Below are positions 55,532 through 63,966 of a DNA stretch of 64,000 nucleotides, in pieces. Every line of letters begins with the position of its first letter. Position 1 is the stretch's first letter. The stretch is from Actinobacteria bacterium OV450 (GTDB taxonomy: Bacteria; Actinomycetota; Actinomycetes; Streptomycetales; Streptomycetaceae). Under the pieces are notes generated by a model. That model did no database searches, was not told where the DNA came from, and worked only from the letters and a program-made list of their open reading frames with translations. A program made the translations under genes and the position numbers. The DNA lies in NCBI GenBank assembly GCA_001298555.1, contig LJCW01000219.1, positions 25,214 to 89,213 of the forward strand. The letters run 5' to 3'.

Positions 55532-56086
55532 CTACGAGGCGGGCGGGGCCTCCCCCTGGGCCTGCGCCACCAGCTCGAAGGCCGTCCTGCCGTCCAGCGA
55601 CTCGCGCACGATGTCCGCGTGGCCCGCGTGGCGGGCGTGCTCCTCCACCAGGTGCAGGAGCAGCCATCGCATCGAGACCCTGCCCTCCTTCGGGAACCAG
55701 GGCGCCTCGGGCAGCGGGAAGGTGTCGTCCAGGCTCGGGACGGAGTGGATGAACTTCTCCAGCTCCGCCACGACCTCCTCCCAGAACTCCAGGATCTGCG
55801 GAACGCTCTCGCCCTCGACCAGACGGAAGCTGTCGCCCCAGGTCTCCTCGGTGCGCTGCTTCTCGTTCGGCTGCTGCTGCGCCATCCGCAGCCAGCCCAG
55901 TTCCGTCTCCGCGACGTGCTTCAGCAGCCCCGACAGCGACAGCCCGCTCGCGCTCGGGCGGCTCGCCGCCTGCTCCTCGGTCAGGCCGAGGACCGATCGG
56001 CGCAGGGCGCCGCGCTGGGCCTCGACGAAGGACAGGAGCGCTCCGCGCTCGTCGCCGTAGGACTCCGCGGGAACGTGAGTGACCAT
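55532..56086 (-). CDS. DinB-family (DUF664) protein
   Basis: A 184-residue four-helix-bundle protein of the DinB/YfiT superfamily (DUF664). Seen: LLSFVEAQRGALRRSVLGL, GLLKHVAETELGWL with His likely binding metal, RWLLLHLVEEHARHAGHADI with the second and third His. Actinobacterial members are often mycothiol-dependent transferases, but the thiol partner cannot be read. It lies downstream of the PBP2 gene across a hairpin. Confidence 0.88.
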   Translation of the reverse strand: MVTHVPAESYGDERGALLSFVEAQRGALRRSVLGLTEEQAASRPSASGLSLSGLLKHVAETELGWLRMAQQQPNEKQRTEETWGDSFRLVEGESVPQILEFWEEVVAELEKFIHSVPSLDDTFPLPEAPWFPKEGRVSMRWLLLHLVEEHARHAGHADIVRESLDGRTAFELVAQAQGEAPPAS

Positions 56087-56121
56087 GCCGATCCACCGCC
56101 TTTTCCGTATGCCGTGCAGGT

Positions 56122-56145
56122 CGTGCCCCCTTTCCGGGGGGCACG
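56122..56145 (-). terminator. Terminator after the PBP2 gene
   Basis: CGTGCCCCC (56122-56130) and GGGGGCACG (56137-56145) form a perfect 9-bp stem with loop TTTCCG. Confidence 0.65.
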
Positions 56146-56191
56146 AGACACGTTACGAAGGGTTGCGGTCAGGATCTGTCCGCAATGCCGA

Positions 56192-58273
56192 TCACTGGGA
56201 TGCGCCCTCGGGACGGATCGCCGGGAGTTGCGTCTGCGGCTGCGGGAGCAGGGCCTTGGACAGGTCCTGGTTGCCCTTCTCGTCGAGCCCGTACATCGCC
56301 TCGTAGATCTTGCGGACGGCCGGACCGGACGCCCCGGAGCCGGTACCGCCCTGGGAGATCGTCATGACGATCGCGTAGTCCCCGGTGTACGAGGCGAACC
56401 ACGAGGTGGTCTGCTTGCCCTGGACCTCCGCGGTGCCCGTCTTCGCGTGCATCGGGATCTGCTTCTGCGGCCAGCCGCCGAACCGCCAGGCCGCGCTGCC
56501 GGTGGTGGCCACCGAGGCGAGCGCGCCGTCGATGTCGTCGCGCAGCTCCTCATCCATGGGCAGCCGGCCCTGTTCCTTCGGCGCGATCTCCTTGACCGAG
56601 GTGCCGTCGGCGCTGACGATCGCCTTGCCGATGCTCGGCTGGTGCATCATGCCGCCGTTGGAGATGGCCGCGTAGATCGACGCCATCTGGATCGGGGTGA
56701 CGAGGGTGTCGCCCTGGCCGATCGAATAGTTGATCGCGTCGCCCTCGCGCAGCTGGTTGCCCTGGCGGCAGTTCTCGTACGCGATCTTCTCGGCGTACGA
56801 GCCGTCCTTCTTGCCGTCGCGGCACCAGGCGGCCTTGTTCGCCTCGAAGAAGTCCTTCTTCCACTGGCGGTCGGGGACCCGGCCGTTCACCTCGTTCGGC
56901 AGGTCGACACCGGTGGCCTTGCCCAGCCCGAACTGGTGGGCCGTCTTGAAGAACCAGTCGGCCGGGTCCTTCCTGGGATTGATCCCGCCGTCCTTCTTCC
57001 ACTCCTTGTCCGCGATGCCGTAGTAGACGGTGTCGCAGGAGACTTCGAGGGCCCGGCCGATGGTGATGTCGCCGTAGCCCTGCGACTCGAAGTTGGTGAA
57101 GCTCTGGCTGCCGACCGAGTACGAGCTGGGGCAGCCGTAGCGCCCGTTGAACGGGTACCCGGCGTTCACCGCGGCGGTCGAGGAGACGACCTTGAAGATC
57201 GAGCCGGGGGCCGCCTGGCCCTGGATCGCGCGGTTGAGCAGCGGGTAGTTGGACTCCTTGTCGGTGAGGGCGGCGTAGTCCTTGGCGGAGATGCCGCCGA
57301 CCCACGCGTTCGGGTCGTAGGTGGGGTTGGAGGCCATCGCGACGATGCGGCCCGTCTTGGCCTCCATCACGACGACCGCGCCCGAGTCGGCCTCGTAGTT
57401 CTTGTGCGTGATCTTGTCGTACGTCTTGCGGGCCTCGACCATCGCGTTGTTCAGCTCGCGCTCGGCGACCGCCTGCACGCGCGAGTCGATCGAGGTGACG
57501 ATGTTGGAGCCGGGCGTCGGCTTCTCGGCCTGCGCCTGCCCGATGACCCGGCCGAGGTTGTCCACCTCGTAGTGCGTGACGCCCGCCTTGCCGCGCAGTT
57601 CCTTGTCGTACGTGCGCTCCAGGCCGGAGCGGCCCACCTGGTCCGAGCGCAGGTACGGGGAGTCGGTCTTCTTCGCCTTGGTGATCTCCGCGTCGGTGAC
57701 CGGCGAGAGGTAGCCCAGCACCTGGGAGGTGTTGGCCTGGTCCGGGGCGGGGTAGCGGCGCAGGGCGGTCGGCTCGGCGGTGATGCCGGGGAACTGCTCG
57801 GCGTGCTCCCTTATTTCCAGCACCTGGTCCGTGGTCGCCTCGTCGGTGACGGGGATCGGCTGGTACGGGGAACCGTTCCAGCACGGCTTGGGCGTCTTGG
57901 CGTCGCACAGCCGGACGCTGTTGACCACGTCGTCGGGGTTGAGGCCCAGGACGCCGGCGAGCCGGGTCAGGACGCCCTTGCCCTTGTCCTTCATCTTGGT
58001 CAGGTCGGTACGGCTGGCGGAGACGACCATCCGCGTCTCGTTGTCGGCGAGGGGCACCCCGCGGGCGTCCAGGATCGAACCGCGCACGGCGGGCTGGACG
58101 ACCTGCTGGGTGTGGTTGTTCTTCGCCTCGTCCGTGTACTCCTGGCCGTTGCGTATCTGGAGGTACCAGAGGCGCCCGCCGAGGGTGAGCAGCAGCGAGA
58201 AGACGACCACCTGGATGACCACCAGGCGGTTCTGGACCCGGGGCGTGCGCCCCGTCTCCGGAATGTTGCTCAA
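56192..58273 (-). CDS. mrdA: Class B penicillin-binding protein 2 (MrdA family)
   Basis: Peptidoglycan transpeptidase of 693 residues. One N-terminal TM helix (about 19-36), a PBP dimerisation domain (about 60-230, VRGSILDARGVPLADN), and the transpeptidase domain with SxxK at Ser358-Lys361 (AAPGSIFKVV), SxD at Ser412-Asp414 (EVSCDTVYYGIA), and KTG at 611-613 (MHAKTGTAEVQG). All catalytic groups are intact. It lies away from mreBCD and rodA genes and so is probably one of several class B PBPs of a sporulating Streptomyces; a role in polar growth or sporulation wall is possible. Confidence 0.93.
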   Translation of the reverse strand: MSNIPETGRTPRVQNRLVVIQVVVFSLLLTLGGRLWYLQIRNGQEYTDEAKNNHTQQVVQPAVRGSILDARGVPLADNETRMVVSASRTDLTKMKDKGKGVLTRLAGVLGLNPDDVVNSVRLCDAKTPKPCWNGSPYQPIPVTDEATTDQVLEIREHAEQFPGITAEPTALRRYPAPDQANTSQVLGYLSPVTDAEITKAKKTDSPYLRSDQVGRSGLERTYDKELRGKAGVTHYEVDNLGRVIGQAQAEKPTPGSNIVTSIDSRVQAVAERELNNAMVEARKTYDKITHKNYEADSGAVVVMEAKTGRIVAMASNPTYDPNAWVGGISAKDYAALTDKESNYPLLNRAIQGQAAPGSIFKVVSSTAAVNAGYPFNGRYGCPSSYSVGSQSFTNFESQGYGDITIGRALEVSCDTVYYGIADKEWKKDGGINPRKDPADWFFKTAHQFGLGKATGVDLPNEVNGRVPDRQWKKDFFEANKAAWCRDGKKDGSYAEKIAYENCRQGNQLREGDAINYSIGQGDTLVTPIQMASIYAAISNGGMMHQPSIGKAIVSADGTSVKEIAPKEQGRLPMDEELRDDIDGALASVATTGSAAWRFGGWPQKQIPMHAKTGTAEVQGKQTTSWFASYTGDYAIVMTISQGGTGSGASGPAVRKIYEAMYGLDEKGNQDLSKALLPQPQTQLPAIRPEGASQ

Positions 58274-58335
58274 CTCAGGTCTCCCCCGGAACGCTGCCCG
58301 CCGCCGACTCGCACTCGCACGAGTCTAGAACGAGG

Positions 58336-59793
58336 TCAGAACGGGAAAGTCGTCCGGCCGTGCTGGACCGAGATCCACTTCTGGGTGGTGAAGGCCTCGA
58401 TCGTGGCCTCGCCATTGAGTCGGCCCAGGCCCGAGGCCTTCTCCCCGCCGAACGCGGCGAGCGGCTCGTCCCCGATGGTCGAGTCGTTGACGTGGATCAT
58501 CCCGGTCTCGATGCGCTGCGCGAACCGGACGCCGCGCTCCACGTCCCGCGTGTGCACGGCGCCGCTCAGCCCGTACGGGGTCGCGTTGGTCAGCCGTACG
58601 GCCTCGTCCTCGCCGTCGAAGACCACCAGCAGAGCCACCGGGCCGAAGATCTCCTGGCCGAGCAGCGGGGAGTCCTCGGGCAGGCCGGCCAGCACGGTCG
58701 GCTCGACCAGGTTGCCGCGCGTAGAACCGCGGACGAGGGCCTGGGCCCCCGATTCCACGGCCTGGTCGACGAGCGCGGTCAGCGCGTCGGCCTGGAAGGA
58801 GTTGATCAGCGGGCCGATGTGGGTGTCCGCCTCGTGGGGGTCGCCTGTCTTCAGGCTCCGCACCCGGGCGGTGAACTTCGCGGTGAACTCCTCCGCCACC
58901 GAGGCGTCCACGAGGATCCGGTTGGCGGCCATGCAGACCTGGCCCTGGTAGACGAAGCGGCTGAAGACGGCCGCGTCCACCGCGTAGTCGAGGTCGGCGT
59001 CGTCGAGGACGACCAGGGCGCTGTTGCCGCTGAGCTCCAGGACCGTCCGCTTGAAGTGGCGGGCGGCGACGGAGCCGACGTGCCGTCCGACCCGGTCGGA
59101 GCCGGCGAAGGAGATGACCTTCGGGACGGGGTGCGTCAGCAGTGCGTCGCCTATCTCGGCGATGTCGGTGACCAGCACGTTCAGCAGGCCGGCGGGCAGC
59201 CCCGCGTCCTCGAAGACCTTGGCGATGACCCCGCCGCCGACCACGGGTGCGTTCTGGTTCGGCTTGATCACCACGGCGTTGCCCAGGGCCAGGGCCGGGG
59301 CGACCGACTTCAGGGTGACCAGGAACGGGAAGTTGAACGGGCTGATGACGGTGACCACGCCGACCGGCAGGCGCTGGACCCGGTTCTCCTTGCCCTCGAC
59401 CTGCGACGCGAGGATGCGGCCTTCGGGGCGGACGGCCAGCTGGATCGACTCGCGGATGAACTCCTTGGCGAGGTGGACCTCGTACTCGGCCTTGGGACGG
59501 GTGCCGCCGAGCTCGTCGATCATCGCCTCGATGATCTCCTTCTCGCGCTCCTCGGTGATCCGCAGGGCGCGTTCCAGGACGGCGCGTCTGGCGTACGGGC
59601 TGGTGGCGGCCCACTCTCTCTGGGCGCGCTCGGCACCGCGGTAGGCCCGGTCCACCTGCTCGACGGTGGCCACGGTGATGGCCGCGAGCTTCTCCCCGTT
59701 GTACGGGTTGACGTCGATGATGTCCCACGAACCGGTGCCGGCCAGCCATTCGCCGTCGATGTACTGGTGAGCCAGGTCGTCGAATATGGACAT
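58336..59793 (-). CDS. Aldehyde dehydrogenase (benzaldehyde/vanillin dehydrogenase-like)
   Basis: NAD(P)-dependent aldehyde dehydrogenase of 485 residues. Asn154 in SPFNFPF, Glu253 in LELSGNSALVV and nucleophile Cys287 in YQGQVCMAANR are the catalytic set, and KPNQNAPVVGG with GSDRVGRHVG binds the cofactor. The sequence is nearest to aromatic aldehyde dehydrogenases, but substrate is uncertain. ATG 59793 is preferred over ATG 59856. Its upstream neighbour is the XRE regulator gene on the same strand. Confidence 0.92.
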   Translation of the reverse strand: MSIFDDLAHQYIDGEWLAGTGSWDIIDVNPYNGEKLAAITVATVEQVDRAYRGAERAQREWAATSPYARRAVLERALRITEEREKEIIEAMIDELGGTRPKAEYEVHLAKEFIRESIQLAVRPEGRILASQVEGKENRVQRLPVGVVTVISPFNFPFLVTLKSVAPALALGNAVVIKPNQNAPVVGGGVIAKVFEDAGLPAGLLNVLVTDIAEIGDALLTHPVPKVISFAGSDRVGRHVGSVAARHFKRTVLELSGNSALVVLDDADLDYAVDAAVFSRFVYQGQVCMAANRILVDASVAEEFTAKFTARVRSLKTGDPHEADTHIGPLINSFQADALTALVDQAVESGAQALVRGSTRGNLVEPTVLAGLPEDSPLLGQEIFGPVALLVVFDGEDEAVRLTNATPYGLSGAVHTRDVERGVRFAQRIETGMIHVNDSTIGDEPLAAFGGEKASGLGRLNGEATIEAFTTQKWISVQHGRTTFPF

Positions 59794-59882
59794 GCCATCC
59801 CTTACTGCGAGCGCGCACCCGTGCGCTGCACCGGAGACCGATCGGTCATCATGCACTGATCAGACGTCATACTACGTGCGAA

Positions 59883-60743
59883 TCAAGACAGTTGAAGGAG
59901 ACCGCGGAGAAGATCCCGGGTCCGGTCCGGGTCGGGGCAGTCGGCCTGGAGCCGCTCCATCGCCCTTTCGTACTGCCTCACTTCCTCGTCTTTGTCCAGG
60001 TAGAGGGCGCTCGTGAGCTGTTCCAGATAGACGATGTCCTGGAGGTCGGACTCCGGGAAGCGCAGCAGGGTGAAGGCTCCGCTTTCGCCCGCGTGACCGC
60101 CGAAGGAGAAGGGCATCACCTGGAGCTGCACGTTGGGCCGCTGGGAGACCTCGATCAGGTGCTCCAGCTGACCGCGCATCACGTCGCGGTCGCCGTACGG
60201 GCGGCGCAGCGCGGCCTCGTCGAGGACGGCGTGGAAGACCGGGGCGCTCTCGGAGACCAGCACCTTCTGGCGCTCCAGGCGCAGCGCGACCCGGCGGTCG
60301 ATCTCGGCCTTGGTGGCCCCGGGCATGCCGCGGCTGACGACGGCCTGGGCGTAGGCCTCGGTCTGCAACAGGCCGTGGACGAACTGGACTTCGTAGATCC
60401 GGATGAGCGACGCCGCGCCCTCCAGGCCGATGTACGTCTGGAACCATCCGGGCAGCACGTCGCCGTAGCTGTGCCACCACCCGGCCGCATTGGCCTCGCG
60501 GACCAGTCCCAGCAGGGACTCCCGCTCCGCGCCGTCCGTGACTCCGTAGAGCGTGAGGAGGTCCTCGACGTCCCTTGCCTTGAAGCTCACCCTTCCCAAC
60601 TCCAAGCGGCTGATCTTCGATTCGGATGCGCGGATCGAGTAGCCGGCCGCCTCACGGGTGATGCCGCGGGATTCTCGGAGTCGCCTGAGCTGAGAGCCCA
60701 GGAGGATGCGGCGCACCACAGAACCGCTTGCTTCTGCGGTCAC
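59883..60743 (-). CDS. XRE-type DNA-binding protein with DUF5753 domain
   Basis: Streptomyces-type regulator of 286 residues (WhiJ-like class). Residues 14-70 are the helix-turn-helix LLGSQLRRLRESRGITREAAG and IRASESKISRLELGRVSFKARD; residues 95-275 are DUF5753 (FQTYIGLEGAASLIRIYEVQ, VMPFSFGGHAGESGAFTLLRF, VVYLEQLTSA-like segment). It normally works with a DUF397 protein and an HATPase-type protein, both encoded just across the intergenic region. GTG 60743 has GGAGG nine bases upstream; ATG 60761 is an alternative. Confidence 0.92.
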   Translation of the reverse strand: MTAEASGSVVRRILLGSQLRRLRESRGITREAAGYSIRASESKISRLELGRVSFKARDVEDLLTLYGVTDGAERESLLGLVREANAAGWWHSYGDVLPGWFQTYIGLEGAASLIRIYEVQFVHGLLQTEAYAQAVVSRGMPGATKAEIDRRVALRLERQKVLVSESAPVFHAVLDEAALRRPYGDRDVMRGQLEHLIEVSQRPNVQLQVMPFSFGGHAGESGAFTLLRFPESDLQDIVYLEQLTSALYLDKDEEVRQYERAMERLQADCPDPDRTRDLLRGLLQLS

Positions 60744-61105
60744 TTGTCCTGCCCTCCCCATCGCCTTGTGTACGCGTGGTCTGCGCGTGGTGTGCGTCGC
60801 CGGGGCCCCCGAACCCCAGGGCCCGCAGTCTGCCACCAAAATGCATCGGCCCGTACTCGTTCTGTAACGGAATCCGGGCTGCCGCAAAAGAAGTCCGTAA
60901 GTATGCGTAGGAAGAAATGAGCAAGAACCATCACGGGAGTGGACAGGTCCGGCGCGTGCACGTGCATCTGCCCTTGCATCCAGCTTCTGCATTCGGAACG
61001 ATGGTGCCGCGCACCTGCGTGCTCTTCGCGCCGGCGCCGGACCCACCCCGCAGTTCTTTCTGGACGGAGTCACCGCTCCGGCCGCGAATCCCGGGAGTGC
61101 CTCGC
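60744..61105. other. Divergent region between XRE and ATPase genes
   Basis: A 362-base region with no coding bias. It contains the first copy of the shared element (60954-60979) and its probable -10 (60997-61002). An ATG at 60917 opens a frame into the ATPase gene, but the promoter lies inside it, so that start is unlikely. Confidence 0.5.
60954..61002 (+). promoter_or_regulatory. Shared element and promoter of the ATPase gene
   Basis: A 26-base element (60954-60979) whose near-identical copy precedes the DUF397 gene. It contains the palindrome TGCACGTGCA and ends in TTGCAT, a -35-like hexamer; 17 bases later AACGAT (60997-61002) may be the -10. Confidence 0.6.
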
Positions 61106-61624
61106 ATGGGGACGAATGGATCGACCATGCTCGAGCCGTTACGGCAGGGGCTGCCCCCGGTCGACCCCACGGCTGTCTCCGGGTCCGCCTCCTGCGCTCT
61201 GCCCGCCCGTTTCGAGGCGGTGCGGGGCGCACGCTCGTTCACCCGGTCGACCCTGTCCCAGTGGGGGCTCGACGAGCGCTTCGACGACGTCGCCCTGGTG
61301 GTCTCCGAACTCGTGACCAACGCGCTGCGCCACGCCCTGCCGGACGACGCACGGCCCGGGAGCGGCGCCGCGGGCGAGCCGGAGGCCTCGGTACGGCTGC
61401 ACCTGATGCGGTGGAGCACCCGGCTGGTGTGCGCGGTGCGGGACCCCAGCGAGGACCGGCCGGGCGGGTCGTTCGCGCCGGAGCGGACGCAGGAGAACTG
61501 CGACCTGGAGTCGGGGCGCGGGCTGTTCCTCGTGGACGCGTACAGCGACGGCTGGGGCTGGCACCCGCTCGCCGGGCGGCTGACCGGCAAGGTGGTCTGG
61601 GCGCTGTTCATGCTCCCCGAGTAG
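61106..61624 (+). CDS. ATP-binding (HATPase_c anti-sigma-like) protein
   Basis: A 172-residue GHKL-type ATPase related to anti-sigma factors of the RsbW/SpoIIAB class. Seen: ARSFTRSTLSQWGLDERFDDVALVVSELVTNALRHALP (ends given) with the N-box Asn, RLHLMRWSTRLVCAVRDPS with the Asp of the G1 box, ESGRGLFLVDAYSDGWGWHP. Streptomyces has many such proteins paired with XRE/DUF397 modules. ATG 61106 is preferred: GGGAG lies 9 bases upstream, the family begins MGTNGSTMLEPL, and the promoter at 60954-61002 excludes the ATG at 60917. Confidence 0.9.
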   Translation: MGTNGSTMLEPLRQGLPPVDPTAVSGSASCALPARFEAVRGARSFTRSTLSQWGLDERFDDVALVVSELVTNALRHALPDDARPGSGAAGEPEASVRLHLMRWSTRLVCAVRDPSEDRPGGSFAPERTQENCDLESGRGLFLVDAYSDGWGWHPLAGRLTGKVVWALFMLPE

Positions 61625-61733
61625 CCGTCGCCCGGTCGTTCCGCCGGGTGCACACAGGCCAACTGGCCGGGGTTGATCGTTTCGATCAGTCCCGGCCAGT
61701 GCACGTTCATGGCTTGATCAGCGCGCTGTTCCT

Positions 61734-61970
61734 TCAGGCGATCAGGTGGTCGAACTCGCCGTCCTTGACGCCCAGCAGCAGCGCCTCTATCTCGGCCGGC
61801 GTGTAGACGAGCGCCGGCCCGTCCGGGAAGCGCGAGTTGCGCACGGCGACGGCGCCACCCGGCAGTTTGGCGAACTCCACACAGGAACCTTGTGAGTTGC
61901 TGTGTCTGCTCTTCTGCCAGGTCACCCCGTCGAGTTCTGCAGCTGCCATCCCGTTGTACGCGTGGTCCAC
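61734..61970 (-). CDS. DUF397 small protein of the XRE triad
   Basis: A 78-residue DUF397 protein with VTWQKSRHSNSQGSCVEFA and VAVRNSRFPDGPALVYTPAEI. GTG 61970 fits the family start (VDHAYNGM) and has GGGGG seven bases upstream; ATG 61949 is an alternative. Promoter and element copy lie at 62008-62056. Together with the XRE and ATPase genes it forms the triad. Confidence 0.9.
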   Translation of the reverse strand: MDHAYNGMAAAELDGVTWQKSRHSNSQGSCVEFAKLPGGAVAVRNSRFPDGPALVYTPAEIEALLLGVKDGEFDHLIA

Positions 61971-62007
61971 AGGAAGCCCCCGATAGTGCAGATGTCAACT
62001 GCACCGG

Positions 62008-62056
62008 ATCATAGCTGTGTTCATAAGCGCATGCATGGGCAGATGCACGTGCACGC
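62008..62056 (-). promoter_or_regulatory. Shared element and promoter of the DUF397 gene
   Basis: The second copy of the 26-base element (62031-62056) reads the same as 60954-60979 relative to its gene except for one base. ATGCAT (62031-62036) takes the place of TTGCAT, and 17 bases downstream on the minus strand is TATGAT (62008-62013), a consensus -10. Confidence 0.65.
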
Positions 62057-62249
62057 AGAGGGTGCTGCCTTGATCACTGTCAGGGAAGAACTCGGGTGGA
62101 TCAGGGGCGAATCAGACCCTTATAAGACCTGGATCAAGACCCGGGCCCCCGGATCTTCAGAACTCCTTCAGAGTTGTACGGATGCGCGGGGCGCTGTTCC
62201 ATGGTCGGGCCCGACACCCGGAAATCCCGTCACCCTGTGGGGGAAGCGC

Positions 62250-62420
62250 ATGCTCCGCAACGCCCTTGAGCCCTGGCACCTCATCCTGCTCCTCGTGGTC
62301 TGCGTGCTGGTCTTCGGCTCGAAGAAGCTGCCCGGCATGGCCCGCTCGGTGGGCCGGTCGATGCGCATCCTGAAATCGGAGACCCAGGCCCTGCGAGGCG
62401 AGGGCGCCGACCAGCCGTAG
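62250..62420 (+). CDS. tatA: Small TatA/TatE-like Sec-independent translocase subunit
   Basis: A 56-residue protein MLRNALEPWHLILLLVV... with one TM helix (about 9-25), the hinge FGSKKLP and an amphipathic helix GMARSVGRSMRILKSET, the TatA hallmark. The C-terminal acidic tail is very short. The main Streptomyces tatABC genes are elsewhere, so this is a paralogue. GGGGGAAG precedes the ATG. Confidence 0.88.
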   Translation: MLRNALEPWHLILLLVVCVLVFGSKKLPGMARSVGRSMRILKSETQALRGEGADQP

Positions 62421-62451
62421 GCCGGGGCCCGGACGGGCCCCGGAGCGGGGC

Positions 62452-63621
62452 CTAGCGGGGCAGCGGGGGGCGCTTGCCGCCCACGTGGGCGCGGTCGGCG
62501 GCGGCCGTACCGTCCTCCCAGCCCGCGTGGTCGGTGGCCCCGCGCAGCCGGGTGGTCGTGGTCCGGGGGAACATCTCCTCGGCCCGGGAGGTGACGGCGA
62601 CGTCGCGGGCGACCAGGGCGGGCAGGTTGTCGGGGGCCTCGGCGACGGTGTGCTCGGCGGTCTCCGCGAGCCGCTGGCCGAGCCGGCTGGCATACGCGAG
62701 CAGGAAGGACTGCCGGAACGTCTTGGTGCGCTTGCGTCCGCCGGAGCGCTGCGCGGCCTCGGCGCGGGTCATGGCGGCCGTGCCCTGCACGAGCAGCGAG
62801 GTGTAGAGCAGCTCCACCGCCTCCAGGTCGCTCTCGAAGCCCACCACGGTGGAGAACTCGAACGCGCTGTTCCACACCGCCCGGCAGCGGTTCGCGGTGG
62901 CCACCGCGTCGAGCAGCACCGCCTTGGCCTCCTCGTACGGCGCCTCGACCCCGATCCGGCAGGCCCCGGGCACCTGGGCCGGCCCCTTGCCGCTCGCCGC
63001 GAGCAGGGCCTCGTCGACGGTGTGCCGGGCCATCAGCTCCTGGGCTTTGGCGCTGAGCGCCTCCGCCTCCTCCGGGTACGTGGTCGCCTCCGCCTTGGCG
63101 AGCAGGGCGCGGATGCGTCCGAGCATGCGGGGCTCGATGTGCGCGTGCTCCAGGGCGTCGGCGGCCGGGTCGCCGGGAACCGGACCCACCGGTTCGATCG
63201 AGGGCAGCCGGATCAGCAGGCGGAACACCTCCAGCACCCCGGTCGCCAGGGTGAACCGGTCGGTCCGCTCCCGCTGCGCGAGCCCTTCGCCGTACTCCGC
63301 GTCGTCCGCCCACCACACCTCGGCGTCGGTCCACCGCTCGGGGAGCCGGGCGTACCGGCGGGCCTCGGCGGCGATCAGGTCGCGGGTGATCCGCAGGTGC
63401 CGGTCGCCGAGGTCCCGGCCCACCAGGCGGAGCACGTCCGCGGGCTGCCACCCCCGCTCCCAGGCCTGCCGTACGTACGCCTCCCCGCGCGCCAGCAGTG
63501 CCCGCCCGACCTCGGCCCACTGTCCGCCGTCACCGACGAGCACGGAGGCACCGGCGTCCAGCCCGGCATCGTCCTGGCTGTAGAGGGCGGCTTCGCACGC
63601 ACGATCGACAATCTCTCTCAC
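62452..63621 (-). CDS. DUF2786 domain protein
   Basis: A 389-residue protein. A DUF2786 motif lies in the centre (MLGRIRALLAKAEATTYPEEAEALSAKAQELM, ends given; helix pair about residues 165-205) followed by a DUF7168-like C-terminal region. No catalytic motif. The family occurs as phage and chromosomal proteins of unknown function. GTG 63621 is preferred over TTG 63627. Confidence 0.85.
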   Translation of the reverse strand: MREIVDRACEAALYSQDDAGLDAGASVLVGDGGQWAEVGRALLARGEAYVRQAWERGWQPADVLRLVGRDLGDRHLRITRDLIAAEARRYARLPERWTDAEVWWADDAEYGEGLAQRERTDRFTLATGVLEVFRLLIRLPSIEPVGPVPGDPAADALEHAHIEPRMLGRIRALLAKAEATTYPEEAEALSAKAQELMARHTVDEALLAASGKGPAQVPGACRIGVEAPYEEAKAVLLDAVATANRCRAVWNSAFEFSTVVGFESDLEAVELLYTSLLVQGTAAMTRAEAAQRSGGRKRTKTFRQSFLLAYASRLGQRLAETAEHTVAEAPDNLPALVARDVAVTSRAEEMFPRTTTTRLRGATDHAGWEDGTAAADRAHVGGKRPPLPR

Positions 63622-63858
63622 CCCCAAAGCTTGTCACGGCCCCCCACCGCCACCGGCGCCCCGGGCCAGGAGGGCCCCGCCCCTCCCCGTCCGGCCCACC
63701 GGCCATCTCCAGCCCGGCCGGCGATCGAGGCGCGCGGCCCGGGGACCAGGCCCGCAGCGGCCCCGCACCTGGGCAGCGAGGGCCCGGGGCCGACGCGACG
63801 CCGCAGGCGGGGCTGCAGGTGGGGGCCGCTGTCAGCCCCCGGTGGGACACTCGCACCC

Positions 63859-63966
63859 ATGAGCGACCCCACCCCCCGCTGGGCCCTGGCCGAAGCCGCC
63901 GACGGCCTCTGGAACGCCAGGCCGCTCACCCCCGCCGTGAGGAGCAGCTCGCCGCCCAGGAGATAA
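63859..63966 (+). pseudogene. Start of a gene cut by an early stop (possible frameshift, runs to window edge)
   Basis: ATG 63859 opens MSDPTPRWALAEAADGLWNA with nearly all G/C third positions, but a TAA closes it after 35 residues. From 63939 another frame reads EEQLAAQEIRRRVRHLGGVH to the end of the window. Joining the two needs a small shift near 63937, for instance loss of one unit of a CCGT repeat. The gene may be broken or the sequence in error; most of it is outside the window. Confidence 0.4.

Noticed and set aside
49752..59793. Thiopeptide or other antibiotic biosynthetic cluster near tipA
   Set aside because: Neighbours are housekeeping and envelope genes; no precursor peptide, cyclodehydratase or dehydratase gene is present.
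60917..61105. N-terminal extension of the ATPase protein from ATG 60917
   Set aside because: The extension contains the shared promoter element, lacks typical family sequence, and a better ribosome site precedes 61106.
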